From Taiwanofungus camphoratus (lineage: Eukaryota > Basidiomycota > Agaricomycetes > Polyporales > Taiwanofungaceae): DNA of 64,000 nt. The stretch is from positions 1,178,001-1,242,000 of the forward strand of contig CP021226.1 in NCBI GenBank assembly GCA_003999685.1. The letters run 5' to 3'. This document shows positions 31,538 to 42,522 of this stretch, in pieces. Below the pieces are notes generated by a model. The model did not search any database. It was not told the DNA's origin and saw only the letters and a list, made by a program, of their open reading frames with translations. Every line of letters starts with the position of its first letter. The stretch's first letter is position 1. Position numbers and translations under genes: made by a program.

Positions 31538-33662
31538 ATGGCCGATTCTCAGTCGCGCAGACGAAACTGGATGGGCAAGTACGGGGGAGGCTCGAGGGAC
31601 AAGGAGCACTCTGCCCTGCCACCGCCGCCTGAGGGCCAGGTGATGCCTAACGAGCTCCCTCTGGGTAACAACCCTGCCGCGTCGGGCTCGACTACCGGTA
31701 GCGCACTCCCATTTCGTCGCTCCAACTCGGCGCAATCTGTGGCGTCCTTGCAACCCTCGCGACCCACCACTCCCACCTCCTGGAAGCGTTTCCCCAGTTC
31801 CACGAACTTGCTGACGAAGGAGGAACTCGATTCACAGAATGCCCTCACACGCACAATCTCGCTGCAAACGGGAAAGGCTGCGGAGAACGCCCGCAGCACA
31901 GGCTCGTTCTCCAAGATGTCGCTGAGTTCCATGATGGGAGGCCTGTCCTCGCTTTCGTTGAGCCGTGGCGGCAGCGACGACAAGGAGCGTGGCCGCTCGG
32001 ACAAGAAGGATAAATGCAGTGGGCGGTCATCCTCTTTCTCAGGCACGCAAGACGAGGGGCGCGACGGCTCTCGTGGCCGTGCACGTAGTCAGTCGCCCTT
32101 CCGCCTGCGCAGAATGCGTACGCGCGACCTCTCACCCGCCGTTGAGGCGCTTTCGCAATCAGATGTTGAGTCCGACTCGGAGGGGCCGCGCATTCGGCCG
32201 CGTAACGCGTTCACGCTATCGGCTACGTCCGACGACGACTCTGGAGACGAGATGGCTGACGATGAGGGCTCAGAGGAGTCGTGGAGCGATGAAGACCAAT
32301 TTGACGACCTCACGGAGCGCAATACGGAACGGAATTCCCTAATCCCGGCTGATCTTGCCGAGCATGATGTGGTGGACGTGCCTGACCCTCTGGGTGAGGG
32401 CGTCAATGTCGTCGTGCCTCCCGAACCTTACTTTCCATCCACACTTAACACTAGCGCTCGAAACCCGCGCCGGCGCAAATCAACTAGGCCGCACGACCCT
32501 TTACCGTTGGAGACTTCTCGTCCCGTCTTCCAGCGCGATCGGTGCACAATTACCATAACGCATGGTCATCCTGCACGTGTGCTGGAAGAGACGGGCAGGC
32601 GTGGCAAGAAGTACATCCTCGCAAGTGATCTCAGCGATGAGAGCCGGTATGCATTGGAGTGGGGTATCGGGACGGTTCTCAGGGATGGAGATGAGATGTG
32701 CGTGCTCCCTAAATCAAGGCTCTTAATGAGATCTCTGATTCATATGCAGCCTGATAGTGACTGTCATCGAGAATGAAAACAAGGGTCAGCCGTTCCTTGC
32801 TAAATTACTAACTTATTGACGTCATCATGTACCTTTAGTCGATCCTGTCATTCCTAATCCTGCCGATCGAGCATCGAAGTTGCGAAGTCAACAGGAGGTC
32901 TGTATTAAGACGACTCAATCCTAGTACTAAAAAATAACCCTTGACACAGCGCCAAGCTTTGGCATATATCCTCGTTCGTCAGGCCACGAGTCTTCTTCAA
33001 CGCACACGCCTCCACGTTACCATATCCTGTCAAGCATGGCACGCCAAAAACAGTCGACATATGCTTCTTGGTAAGTGGATTGCCTACCATCTGCGTCACT
33101 GAGATTAACCGCCTTGTTGGGAAGATATCATAGACTATATCGAGCCTACCATGCTCATCGTAGGCTCCCGAGGCTTGGGAAACTTGAAGGGGTAAGCTTC
33201 TACTCACGACTTGCCAGCATTACTGAACGCTGTCCTCCTATTCGAAGAATCCTACTTGGGTCGACCTCCCACTATCTTATCCAGGTAAATGCTCTTTTCG
33301 TTTTATGATTCCCTTGCTCAAACACTGAGTACATCCACAGAAATGTTCAGTCCCAGTTATGGTCCGTCCTCATTCGATTCATACGTCAGCCTTACTGATG
33401 ACTCCGATAGGTTGCGCGTCGCAGACTCAAGCGGCCCCCTCGGCGATCTGCTCACCTCGCTCCTCACCGAGCACGCGTGTCGCTCGCGCAGGCTGCCGGA
33501 ATTGATAGGGTGGCAGCTAAGGTTGACCAAGATGTCGCCACTATGCGTGACCAGATGGTGAGAGAAGAAGAGCGGCCAATCGAAGGTCACGAGGCTGAAG
33601 ATGACCCCGATACCGAAGCTGAGGGTGATCATCTTCAGCTGGGACGGAAAGTAGCTGGATGA
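31538..33662 (+). CDS. Universal stress protein (UspA) domain protein with long disordered N-terminus
   Basis: UspA domains bind ATP or other nucleotides; in filamentous fungi they sit behind long disordered regions and their role is unknown. Eight exons give 583 residues. Residues 1-365 are Ser/Arg/Asp-rich and low complexity, with acidic runs (DDDSGDEMADDEGSEESWSD). The UspA domain (about 365-500) begins GRRGKKYILASDLSDESRYAL, continues ILIVTVIENENK, and ends with the nucleotide-binding block MLIVGSRGLGNLKGILLGS followed by CSVPVMV. A charged coiled tail follows (QDVATMRDQMVREEERP). The start at 31538 is the first ATG after a pyrimidine-rich leader. All introns are GT-AG. Confidence 0.85.
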
Positions 33663-34882
33663 CGGAGTTGGTGGGAGGACTTGTCTCGCTGAGCGTTCTA
33701 GTATGGTCTGATATTGTCATTCATGAAGCGCACCTCAGCAAATGTTGCACTGGATAATCGGATTATGTCGAACCACGGTACTTCCAATGTGGATAGAGTT
33801 AGAATAGTATCACCATGTGTCTTGTACTTTAAGGTTTTGTATAACTTCGCCACGGCTACAGGCTCCAGGCCCAAGAGGACACAAGGGCTTGCCAGTGATA
33901 ACCGCCACTCAGCGATACACTTCAATGTAAAGCTTTTTTCTGTTGCAATCGGTGACTCGGAAATACCTACATCGTGGATGGACATCTCAACTTGTATAAG
34001 GTGTTATGAAAGAAACAGGCTTCGGGAAAGTGACATCATGTGCTGCAGTGTCGAACAGTGAATTTTCTAATCCACCCTTGCATAACAACATCAATCCCTC
34101 CCTTGAAAGGATCCAGCAAAGCCAAAGAGCCAGCTCAATGCCGGCAGATGCTGACAAATTCATGCTTTGAATTTGCTCAGAGAGTGTAGATCTTGATGAG
34201 ATAATTGTCAATCTTGCCTTTTGCTCGGGAAGGGATGCATGCTTTCTACAATATGTACTCTCCCTTACCGCAATGGAAAACAATACATGGATTCTAATCT
34301 TATTTTGCCTGGTTTTTGGAGACATGTAGAACTACAAGACAAATAACATCAAGCCTTGCCGGCAAGTCAAAAGACGCCCGAGTTAAGCTGGTCGGGAAAC
34401 CTTGTCAAGCAAGGTAACACGGTGGGATTGTATCACTGTGTGGTGAATGCCACAATTCCAGAATTCTACACCTTTCAGCAATGTTTGAGATGATCCTATG
34501 GTATTTTTAAGTCTTATTATCTTGCCAAATCCATCGCTATAGCTATCCAAAACCATCTGTGTCTTCACATCACAAATAAATCGCCGCAATATCCAAAATT
34601 ATACATGGTGTATCACTGACCCATCCCACATTGTAGGGCCTTAAGCAAATCTGAAGCCTGACTGCACTATAGGATGATATTTTCCCCTGCAACGTTTCGT
34701 CCTGAAGAATCGGCTGGTCAAGCATGGGGATGAGCATCGGAATACTACGAACATTGTATGTATACAGTCGAGCCGCATGCCCTTGAAGACTGAAGACAAG
34801 TGTTCCTTTTGGATTGGTAAAGGCCAGCACCCTGGAGACACCGAAATCCTGGATAGAACATAGATCCGGAGCCATCAGGTGG
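33663..34882. other. Intergenic, USP gene to PET127
   Basis: Both flanking genes end here. The sequence is A/T-richer than the genes and has only short frames on both strands. Nothing recognised. Confidence 0.5.
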
Positions 34883-37800
34883 TCACGCCTTATCGAGATC
34901 AGTCTCTGGCTGCCGGGCAGGGGCCAAGTCTTCAAGATTTCCGCCAAGTGGAGTTTCACTAGTGGCAGGCGACTGAGAGCACTGCTCAATGGAAGACTTA
35001 GTCTGTAGATCGGATTTAGGAGTTTCCGGTTCGTGAGGTTCTGCGTTCGGGGTGATACTGGTTGCGGAGCCCTCCGCATTTGCTGCAGGACGCTGAACAG
35101 TAATCTCATCAACAGCTGGCAGTTCCTTGATGTCCATACTGCCACCAACCCTATTTTTCCGAACGGCGTCGTTATTGATATTCATAACTGTACGTCCTTG
35201 CTTGTGGATTACCTTCCGTTTTCTACGTTTAGGCTTTGCAGAAGGAGTCGGACGATGAGCCGACGATCTCTGGAGAAGGCGCGGATCAACATTATCGCCG
35301 TGGTCGACCAACTCGTTGGCAGTTAAGATGGTTTCGTATATCCGAAGTTGCCTGTCATAAGCACTCTGGCGATTCGCCTTTATCCTGCTTTGCGGAAGGG
35401 GTGACTTGGCGATTGAATACGTGACAGTCCCTGTACACGAGTTTAACAGAGGAAGTAGACTTCAGATATTCACCAAAACGTACAAGGCAAGTCCGCTGAT
35501 TCGATAGCTCTCCAGCCAGGGACCCGCTCGTTCCCCAAAAAGCTCGTAACTTTGACATCAAGCTGAACCACGGGTTTTTCTTCGATCCAGACCTCAGGCT
35601 CTATCCATATATGCATCAAACGACCAAATTGTTTGGTCTCCGCTGTGCAGTGGACGGTCTATATGCAGTCAGTTTTGCCGGTTATAGCCAATTACCATTT
35701 GAGACATACCTGTCCAGGAAAATAGACTATGATCTCGGAGAAAATCGCATTCAGGAGACCAAGACATTTGCCAAACACGCGAGATCCTACATCCTTGTTG
35801 CCGTAAAGCCGCTCATCCATTTCTTCGAGGGGAACATATTGAAACCCAAAGATTTGGGCAGTATTGTGATAGGCAATCATGACCCCATCCATATTGCCTA
35901 TGCGCGCTTGAAAGCTAGGAAGGTGAGCTCCCGTGTGGAAAATCGTTCAGGGGAACATTCCACATACCTATACTTCAGAAAGGCTGAGCGGATGAGATCG
36001 TAATATTCCTTCTCGAAACTATTCCATGGACCATGAACAGAGTGAATCTGGTAATTAGAGTATTCCTGCATTGGTTGTCAAAATTCCGAAACGGTGCTTC
36101 TACACTTGCATCATGACTAACCTTGTAATTGTGCACATCCAGACGAATGGGTGCAACAGCGCGTGTCTTGATGTCAAACACGCCTGACCCTGGCAAGCGT
36201 GGATCGCGACAGTCGAGCTGAGCACGCATGGCGAACTTGCCATACTAACCAGAAATCTTCAATTAGTAATACGTTCTCATGGTGGTAGTGAAAAGATGCC
36301 TTGGCGTAACGATAGGCCTCTGTTGGCTGCCCTCGCTGTGGATCATGTGATGCAACCGAACTCTTTTCGAATCTCTGTTTGAATTCGGATGGAGGCATAG
36401 TGAAGAACTTTTCCAACATGATCCCCTTCACAATAATGAATTGCGTCAGGACCACGCACGCTTCCTCACAAAACAAAAGCTCACCAATTTTGAGAGTATG
36501 TTTTCCGTGTTGACAGCACCGAGGTGAGAAATATCGGAATCAGTAGAGTATACACCGTCTCGATGTTGCAAAGTCACAGAAACAGGCATACGCTGTCCCG
36601 GCGTGAATATTCGAGGCTATTAAAGCAATAAGATGCAGACTTGTGCATGATGGCAAAAAACAGACTTGTTTCAAGAAAGCGGCACTGAGCGTGCTGACAT
36701 CAATCCACTTCTCGCGAGATAGTAAGAAGTACACTTGACTAAGCATTCCAGTCAGCGAGGAGGTGGAACCAGCGAATGAGCATCCTTCTCGCTTGGCAAG
36801 GGACCAAAGTTCCTAGTCGGGGTAGTTACACATTCAACGACAGCACGAACACTCGCACACGAAAGGCATACTTCGTCACGAGAACTGGTAACAAAGCCAG
36901 ATACACGATCAAATGCAAAATTTTCGGGATCAGGAACCTTCTGAATTTGGGTTCCAAAGTTCGGTATACCGGTTCTAGGCTCTCGTGTCCAGTGTACCCC
37001 AGGGCTAGAATTGTAATCAGCATCAACCGGGAGCAAAACAGAATTTGACATACTGTGATATAATTTGAGACAAGCCATGGTGCAATCTGGGTATCCTGGC
37101 ACCTTTTTTACCAAGTTTGAGATCTGACAGAAGACATGTCAGACACCAGTTTCCCATATAATGCAAAGTCAGAGTTACCTTCAAGTGATGCTTCAGTAGT
37201 AGGAGACAACAGACCCTCTACACGACGACGATAGAAGGGGAGTTTGGAAGGCGAACCAAGATCTCCAGTGGGATGTGCGGCCTCATCGACTTTATGGGGA
37301 ATAATGGTTCGAAGACGTAATGAATCTAACCACATGCAATAATATATTTATCAGATCATGTACCGTCGTACAATTATTATATTGGCCTACCATTCTCTTC
37401 ATGCCATTCGTGGTTCCCGCTTTCCTGATTTTCAGTTGAAGAGGCCTGCAGTGCATTCGAACACACATTCAGTCAGAGGGTCCAATTGGGCTTTAGGACG
37501 AAGTCTCACAAGGGAAGAAGAATTGTCCCGGAATTTGGTCAGGAACGACCAGGCGTGATCTGACTCTGCTCGATGCTCTTCGGCAACACCAGCCACCGCC
37601 GCACTGGCATAGGGTTCGCGATGAGGAAGCGGCGACTGCTTATTGGGTACTGCCGAAGGATCTTCCGTGACTGCGGAGGATACATCTCGGGACGAGAAAT
37701 GATCCATAGTTTTGAGTAGCTGTTCCATCGCTGATTTGGCAGTCGGGGCGCGTTCGGTAATGTTCGATGCACCTTGGTTGCTACCTTCTTGTCCTGTATT

Positions 37801-38094
37801 GCCTACAGAAGTTACGAAATCGATGTTTTCGACCTTGAAGTCCTCGAATACATCTTCTTTTACGTTCTCCGATTCCGCGGTAATATTACCTTGGTGCATA
37901 GACAAATCATTAGGCTCGATGACATCGGAGGCCGCAGTTCCTTGAATATGTTTGTGCTGTGGATATAAGTTTGGCGATTGTATTCTCAATAATTCCTGGG
38001 GAATAGAAGAATTGCTGGACCCGAAGCGAGTCTTGAGAGTAACGGGCTTGCATGCTACACGGAGCAGAGTTGGTACATTGCGTGAGATGAGCAT
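34883..38094 (-). CDS. PET127: Pet127-family mitochondrial RNA-processing protein
   Basis: Pet127 acts with the mitochondrial RNA degradation machinery, trimming 5' ends and promoting turnover; the family belongs to the PD-(D/E)XK nuclease superfamily. Thirteen minus-strand exons give 841 residues with continuous frame. The start at 38094 gives a basic, hydroxylated N-terminus (MLISRNVPTLLRVACKPVTL) fitting a mitochondrial presequence. Conserved blocks in order: IIPHKVDEAAHPTG, GSTSSLTGMLSQVYFLLS, FTPGQRMPVSVTLQHRDGVY, GIMLEKFFTMPPSEF, LDCRDPRLPGSGVFDIKTRA (nuclease core Asp and Lys), MIAYHNTAQIFGFQYV, LPWTVTYSIAKSPLPQ. The C-terminus is long, basic then acidic, and low complexity. Intron 36245-36299 starts with GC (AAG then GCATCT) and has a CTAAT branch-like site. 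Divergent from ARL8, with 317 bases between starts. Confidence 0.9.
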
Positions 38095-38411
38095 AAAGAA
38101 GCACCGCTGAGCGACGGCGCTCTTTTATCCACGACTGAATTCACGACTGAGACCAGGGCAACGTCAGGAGAGACCCCGAGGTCAGTGAACCAACAAGTGG
38201 AAAAGCCGTTTGGAGTGGTAAATAAGTCCGAGACCAAACTTGAATTTTACGAAGCCCAAGCCCGCGAGTACACAACTCCGCGTAGCTACAGAGTCTAAAT
38301 TTACTTATTTACCATCATTGGCATCAACTCTTCCGCTGGCCCGGCGCTCAACTTCTTCCCTATTCGATTTCAGGCTTCTTATTTCAGTTCAGTCTTCACA
38401 TTCTGGTCTGC

Positions 38412-39575
38412 ATGGTGTCCCTTTTCTCAACGTTCATTCAATGGTTCAGCGGGCAAGTGTTCGGATGTTCATCGTCATGCGCGGGAGGTCATAACCACTG
38501 TTGCTCTCAGCCTATTCTTTTCCAAGACTGCGGAGATTTCCATCGTTGGGTTGCAGGTACGCTCAGCCAAGATGCTGTGTCCATGGTAAGGTGATATAAC
38601 CATGCTTGTCCTGAAGGCATCAGGGAAGACATCTTTCGCGAATGTCATTGGATCCGGTCAAGTGCGTATTTGAGATAGTAGTTCCTCACGCACTAACGAA
38701 TAATTGCTCAGTGGAGTGAGGACGTTGTGCCCACTGTGGCTTTCAACTTCAGGAAGGTACGAAAAGGAAACATTACACTAAAGATTTGGGATGTTGCTGG
38801 TGAGCTCGATCGATTGAATCAAGTTTGGTGTGCAATACGTTCAAGTCGTGTCATCGCAGGTCAGCCGAGATACAGGTCAATATGGGAACGCTATTGCAAT
38901 GGAGTCGATGCGGTTGTGTAAGCATGATTAATTGCGAATAGCCTTTTGTCTGAATTCAACAATCTTCCAAGCTTTGTCGTAGATTCCACGGACGTGCGTG
39001 TGTCTCTTGCGTCCCATTTATACTACCTTGTCACTGAGCATGTCTTCAGAAAGATAAATTTGACACTGTTCGGTTTGAGTTGCATCAACTTCTCGCGCAA
39101 CCTAGTCTAGCTAGTGTGCCATTACTGGTTGTAAGTCGCGAGCTGTTGCTTGGGAATTCATCGAATAATGGAGCGAGCGCAGCTTGGCAACAAGAATGAT
39201 CTTGAGGGGCATGCTCCGGTCAACGAGTTGATCAGGGCGTTGTAGGTATCGTCCTTTTTTTGCTTTCCGTGTGCTGATATCTTCTTGCCAGGCAACTAGA
39301 CAGGATACAGAATAGACCGGTTTCAGTGAGTTGAGTGTCCAGCCGTTCCATAGCTTACTCACAACCATTTTCCTCGATGACATCAGTGTTACTCGGTATG
39401 TTGAGATCCATGTCACTAAATTACGCGCGTTTGACGCAGAATGCAGTGTTCAATGAAGAGCCAACATAATCTGTAAGCTCCGACTCATATGCATTTCGAC
39501 TATATCTGGTGTCTTGTCCTTACCCATACCTGCAGAGATATCGTCTTGCAATGGCTCGCAGGACGCAGTCATTGA
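38412..39575 (+). CDS. ARL8: Arl8 small GTPase (lysosome/vacuole positioning and traffic)
   Basis: ARF-like GTPase; Arl8 binds lysosomal or vacuolar and endosomal membranes and links them to motors and tethers. Twelve exons give 182 residues. Family marks: N-terminal amphipathic helix [17 protein letters not shown] (no Gly2 myristoylation site, as in Arl8), [15 protein letters not shown]-loop, [13 protein letters not shown] switch [25 protein letters not shown] switch II, and LGNKNDLEG guanine motif. Intron 1 (38453-38510) starts with GC (GCAAGT). Exons are as small as 9 bases (39387-39395). The acceptor of exon 11 is ambiguous between two AGs seven bases apart; the downstream one keeps the frame. 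It ends 116 bases from the convergent RPN13 gene. Confidence 0.9.
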
Positions 39576-39691
39576 ATTATTTTCCACTCCACTTAATCTC
39601 GGGACAATGTACCTCAACAGGATGTATAACATTACATGCCGATCTTAATAAATAAGACCGAAACACCGTAGCGAGGGGAGCGAATAGACAT

Positions 39692-40861
39692 TCAGTCCGT
39701 GTCCATGCTATCACCCCCCTCTGATCTCGCCTGCTCCTGGATCGCTCGCAGGAATGCTTCTATGCTCGTACCCGCTTCTTCCGGCAGTCCTAGACCTCTC
39801 ACCAATCCACCGAGGAGGCCAGTGCGGAGTGCCTGGTCAAAATTTCTCACGGCTGATCGGAACTGGGGAGACGCGACGATCTGTTGCAAGGTTTCTTGAG
39901 AGGGCGGCGTGGGTAAGTCTGGTGGTAAGTGCGGGAAGAGTGCCGGAATCAGCTCTGGATGAGATATGAAGAGCGGTGTTAGATGTGATGGGGTCAGAAT
40001 GTCCATAAGTGACATCTCTGCTACGAACATCAGTCGCAATGCTAACTGGTACCCGATACTACGCACCTGGCTGGTTCGCCGGTGCAGACATGGATGCGAC
40101 GATGGACTGGAGTTGCGCCAGTTGTTCCGGCGTTGCTTGGTACCCCGACGCTCCAGCAGGAGGCTGAGGTCTGGAAAAATGTTGATTTTCGCTTACATTC
40201 ATGAGACAACGCACAATCACTTACGCTTGCGCAGACTGAACTGAAGTAGATGATGGGGCTGATGTAGTGGCACCTGACGACGACGACTGGGAGTCTTGAT
40301 TCGGATTGTACCCGGGTGCCCACCATATAGGAATGGTCTGTGGGTCTGTCAGGAGTCGGTTGACGTTGCTTGCGAATTCCATGTCTCTGCTGGGATCGGC
40401 GTCCTGTGTCACACGTCAAATCCTTCGAGATCAAGACCATCCGAAACAGGACCCAATTACCTGCATCCAGAACTGCAAAGGTTGAGCGCACAGAAGCCTG
40501 AAGTAGAATCAAAATGGGAACGCACGAAATGTCTCTGGTTTGACGAAGAGAACTTCAATACATATGTTCTTCCCCAGGCGGACTGATTCACTTTGAGGAA
40601 TGTCGCGTCCGTCGGGATCAAGAGCAAGTCCTGACAGAAATTCCACGAAAAGAAGTTCAACTTAAAGTATGAGAAGTATATGTGTGAAAAACGCACCTCT
40701 TCGACTTCATTTGTGACTCTGTTCTTCCACATGAAGTGCAGAAGACCCTCATCATCATTTTGCAACAAGATGGCTCCCTTGGTGGGACTTGCATCAACAA
40801 GATTTGAAGTTCCACGACGGAAGCAGCGGCCAGCTTTGAATGCAATGCGTGGTTCGGTCAT
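39692..40861 (-). CDS. RPN13: 26S proteasome ubiquitin receptor Rpn13 (ADRM1)
   Basis: Rpn13 binds ubiquitin through its N-terminal Pru domain and docks the deubiquitinase UCH37 through a C-terminal DEUBAD domain. Six exons (40861-40697, 40630-40526, 40472-40461, 40403-40225, 40170-40067, 40017-39692) give 296 residues. Pru: IAFKAGRCFRRG, ILLQNDDEGLLHFMWKNR, LLLIPTDATFLKV, then FWMQDADPSRD, where FWMQ comes from a 12-base exon. A Ser/Pro-rich linker follows. DEUBAD: LMDILTPSHLTPLFISHPEL, LFPHLPP, QIVASPQFRSAVRNFDQAL. The end is acidic (SEGGDSMDTD). Confidence 0.93.
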
Positions 40862-42009
40862 AACGGCATGCGCTTGAGTACTTGGGACACGAAATGGGAG
40901 GACGCGTCACCGCCGCGTCGGTCACGTCCACGGTGATTCAGACTTTACCACGACTGTCATTCTTACTAGGTCTCGGTTATCGGCCAATCAGGTGGTAGAA
41001 ACGTAAGAAAATTTCCTTTTTGGCCGTGGCTTAGGTCTCTGCAAATATACTCTAATCAATGGAAATTTACTATTCTAAGGTTTTATGACACCTCCTAAAG
41101 CTTTCTTTTTTTAATGCCCGTACATACCGTGAAACACCGCGTCTTAGCACAAGTTTGCTTGTGGCGGTATACACGGCAGACATGGGGCAATTGACGAGGG
41201 TCAGATAGTCTTAACATAAGTACTTATTTAGATATGGTCAATGTGTAGATCAATCTGGAAGGCTCACAAATCCATTCAAAAGTTGGCTTCTAGGCCAATC
41301 AGAACACGAGATTGGAATATGCAAGGCAAATTTGGCAACCCTCACAAATTCTTTGACATATTGACCATATTTCAATCAATATTTTACGGCCCTTTTATCC
41401 TCACCATGTCTGCCATTCGAACTACTTGAAATGCATACAGACGAGTGATTACCTTCATCAACTCGTATGAGGGAATAGATAGGAACCTACTTAATAGTCT
41501 GAGAATCCTCAAGGCACATGTCGCGTAAGCAGCGTTCTAAATGTCTAGTCTATGGGCCAACGTACGCTCATGACGAGATGAAGCATCTCCGCACTTTTTA
41601 ATGCTTTGATACAAGATCAAGTATTCAAACTAGTACTGTTCCAATGTCTGCAATTCCACTCGCCATTTGACCCACATAACGACCTACCAGTACTTCGGTC
41701 GAACGGCTTCGTAACAAAAGTGATGAAGGTTCGCATCAGCACACATTACAAGCAGAATTCCAGAGACACGATCCGAGACAGGCTGTAATACTCCCGTGTG
41801 ACACCGAAAAGTTGAGACATGGGGCCGTCGGCTTAAATGCCACTGAGAAGTGCACCAGCGGCGGTGAGGGATATTGCGCTGCCGAAGTGATCAGGGCGGG
41901 TGCGTTGCGAGAGCGAGTAAGCCATGAGCGAGATTCTATCAAGAGCGAACGCATTTTAAGACCGCTGATTGAATTCAGCGTGTAATTCAGACGAGAGACA
42001 GTAGTGCAG
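40862..42009. other. Intergenic with dispersed repeat copy B
   Basis: Holds the RPN13 promoter on the left and repeat copy B at 41171-41314. The remainder has only short frames with no family resemblance. Confidence 0.5.
41171..41314. repeat. Dispersed repeat, copy B (about 144 bp)
   Basis: Second copy of the element at 3361-3481, in the same orientation. It carries about 25 extra bases after TAGTCTTAACATAA. The hairpin is kept as TTGGC and GCCAA around TTCTAG, where copy A has ATTGGC and GCCAAT around TTCGAG; loop and outer pair differ while the arms hold. The ends show no clear terminal inverted repeats. Confidence 0.7.
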
Positions 42010-42392
42010 TCAACGTCGCTTTGCCATCTGCATTGTGAGATTGTCGATATACATCTGCAACGTCTCGTTTTCAGAACATAGCTTATCGACGTCTCCTTGG
42101 ACACTCTTTACTCTATCCAGGAGCGCTGTGGGTGGCCATGGTCAACGACGACCGCTCGAAACGAAGGTTTGCTGTTAATGGCGGGCACATACCACGCAGA
42201 TCCTCCTGGGCAGCAACAATCTCTCTGCAGCGAGCACTGTCAGCGAAAGGATTCTTAGATCACCAAGGATGCAGCATACTTCACTAATAGTTCCTTCCTG
42301 ATCGCATCTTTGACGATGTCACCGCTATCCGAGTCATTTGGGGCACCCCAAGCTGGAGTATCATCAAAAGGAGAATATGAGAATGATGCCAT
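42010..42392 (-). CDS. SCOC: Short coiled-coil protein, SCOC/Slo1 family
   Basis: SCOC proteins are small coiled coils that bind Arl-type GTPases (Arl1 in animals, Arl3 for yeast Slo1) at the Golgi and in autophagy. Three exons (42392-42280, 42236-42193, 42125-42010) give 90 residues: an acidic head MASFSYSPFDDTPAWGAP, then heptad-like helix RALLDRVKSVQGDVDKL leading into the family signature SENETLQMYIDNLTMQM (compare SENQVLGQYIENLM of human SCOC). It is too short and too split to show as an open frame. Divergent from RAD50, 130 bases between start codons. ARL8 lies 2.4 kb away; any link to it is only suggestive. Confidence 0.82.
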
Positions 42393-42447
42393 GGACCAAA
42401 AGTGGGCACCCCTAAGCAGTCATGGAATTGTCCCGAGTGACTATAGA

Positions 42448-42465
42448 ACGCGTCGCGTCACGCGT
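42448..42465. promoter_or_regulatory. Two ACGCGT (MCB-type) sites between SCOC and RAD50
   Basis: ACGCGT at 42448-42453 and 42460-42465, with a further GCGTCGTAACGC just after. The pair is 58-75 bases before the RAD50 start codon. This is the core of MBF-bound MCB elements that time DNA replication and repair genes to G1/S in fungi. Confidence 0.6.
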
Positions 42466-42522
42466 CGTAACGCACCTTTCCTGTGACTACGCCACACTGC
42501 GGTCTGCCAGGATACCAAAACC

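Noticed and set aside
34570-35148. 192-codon minus-strand frame
   Set aside because: Wrong frame over the last PET127 exon, extending into its 3' flank; the PET127 frame carries the conserved protein.
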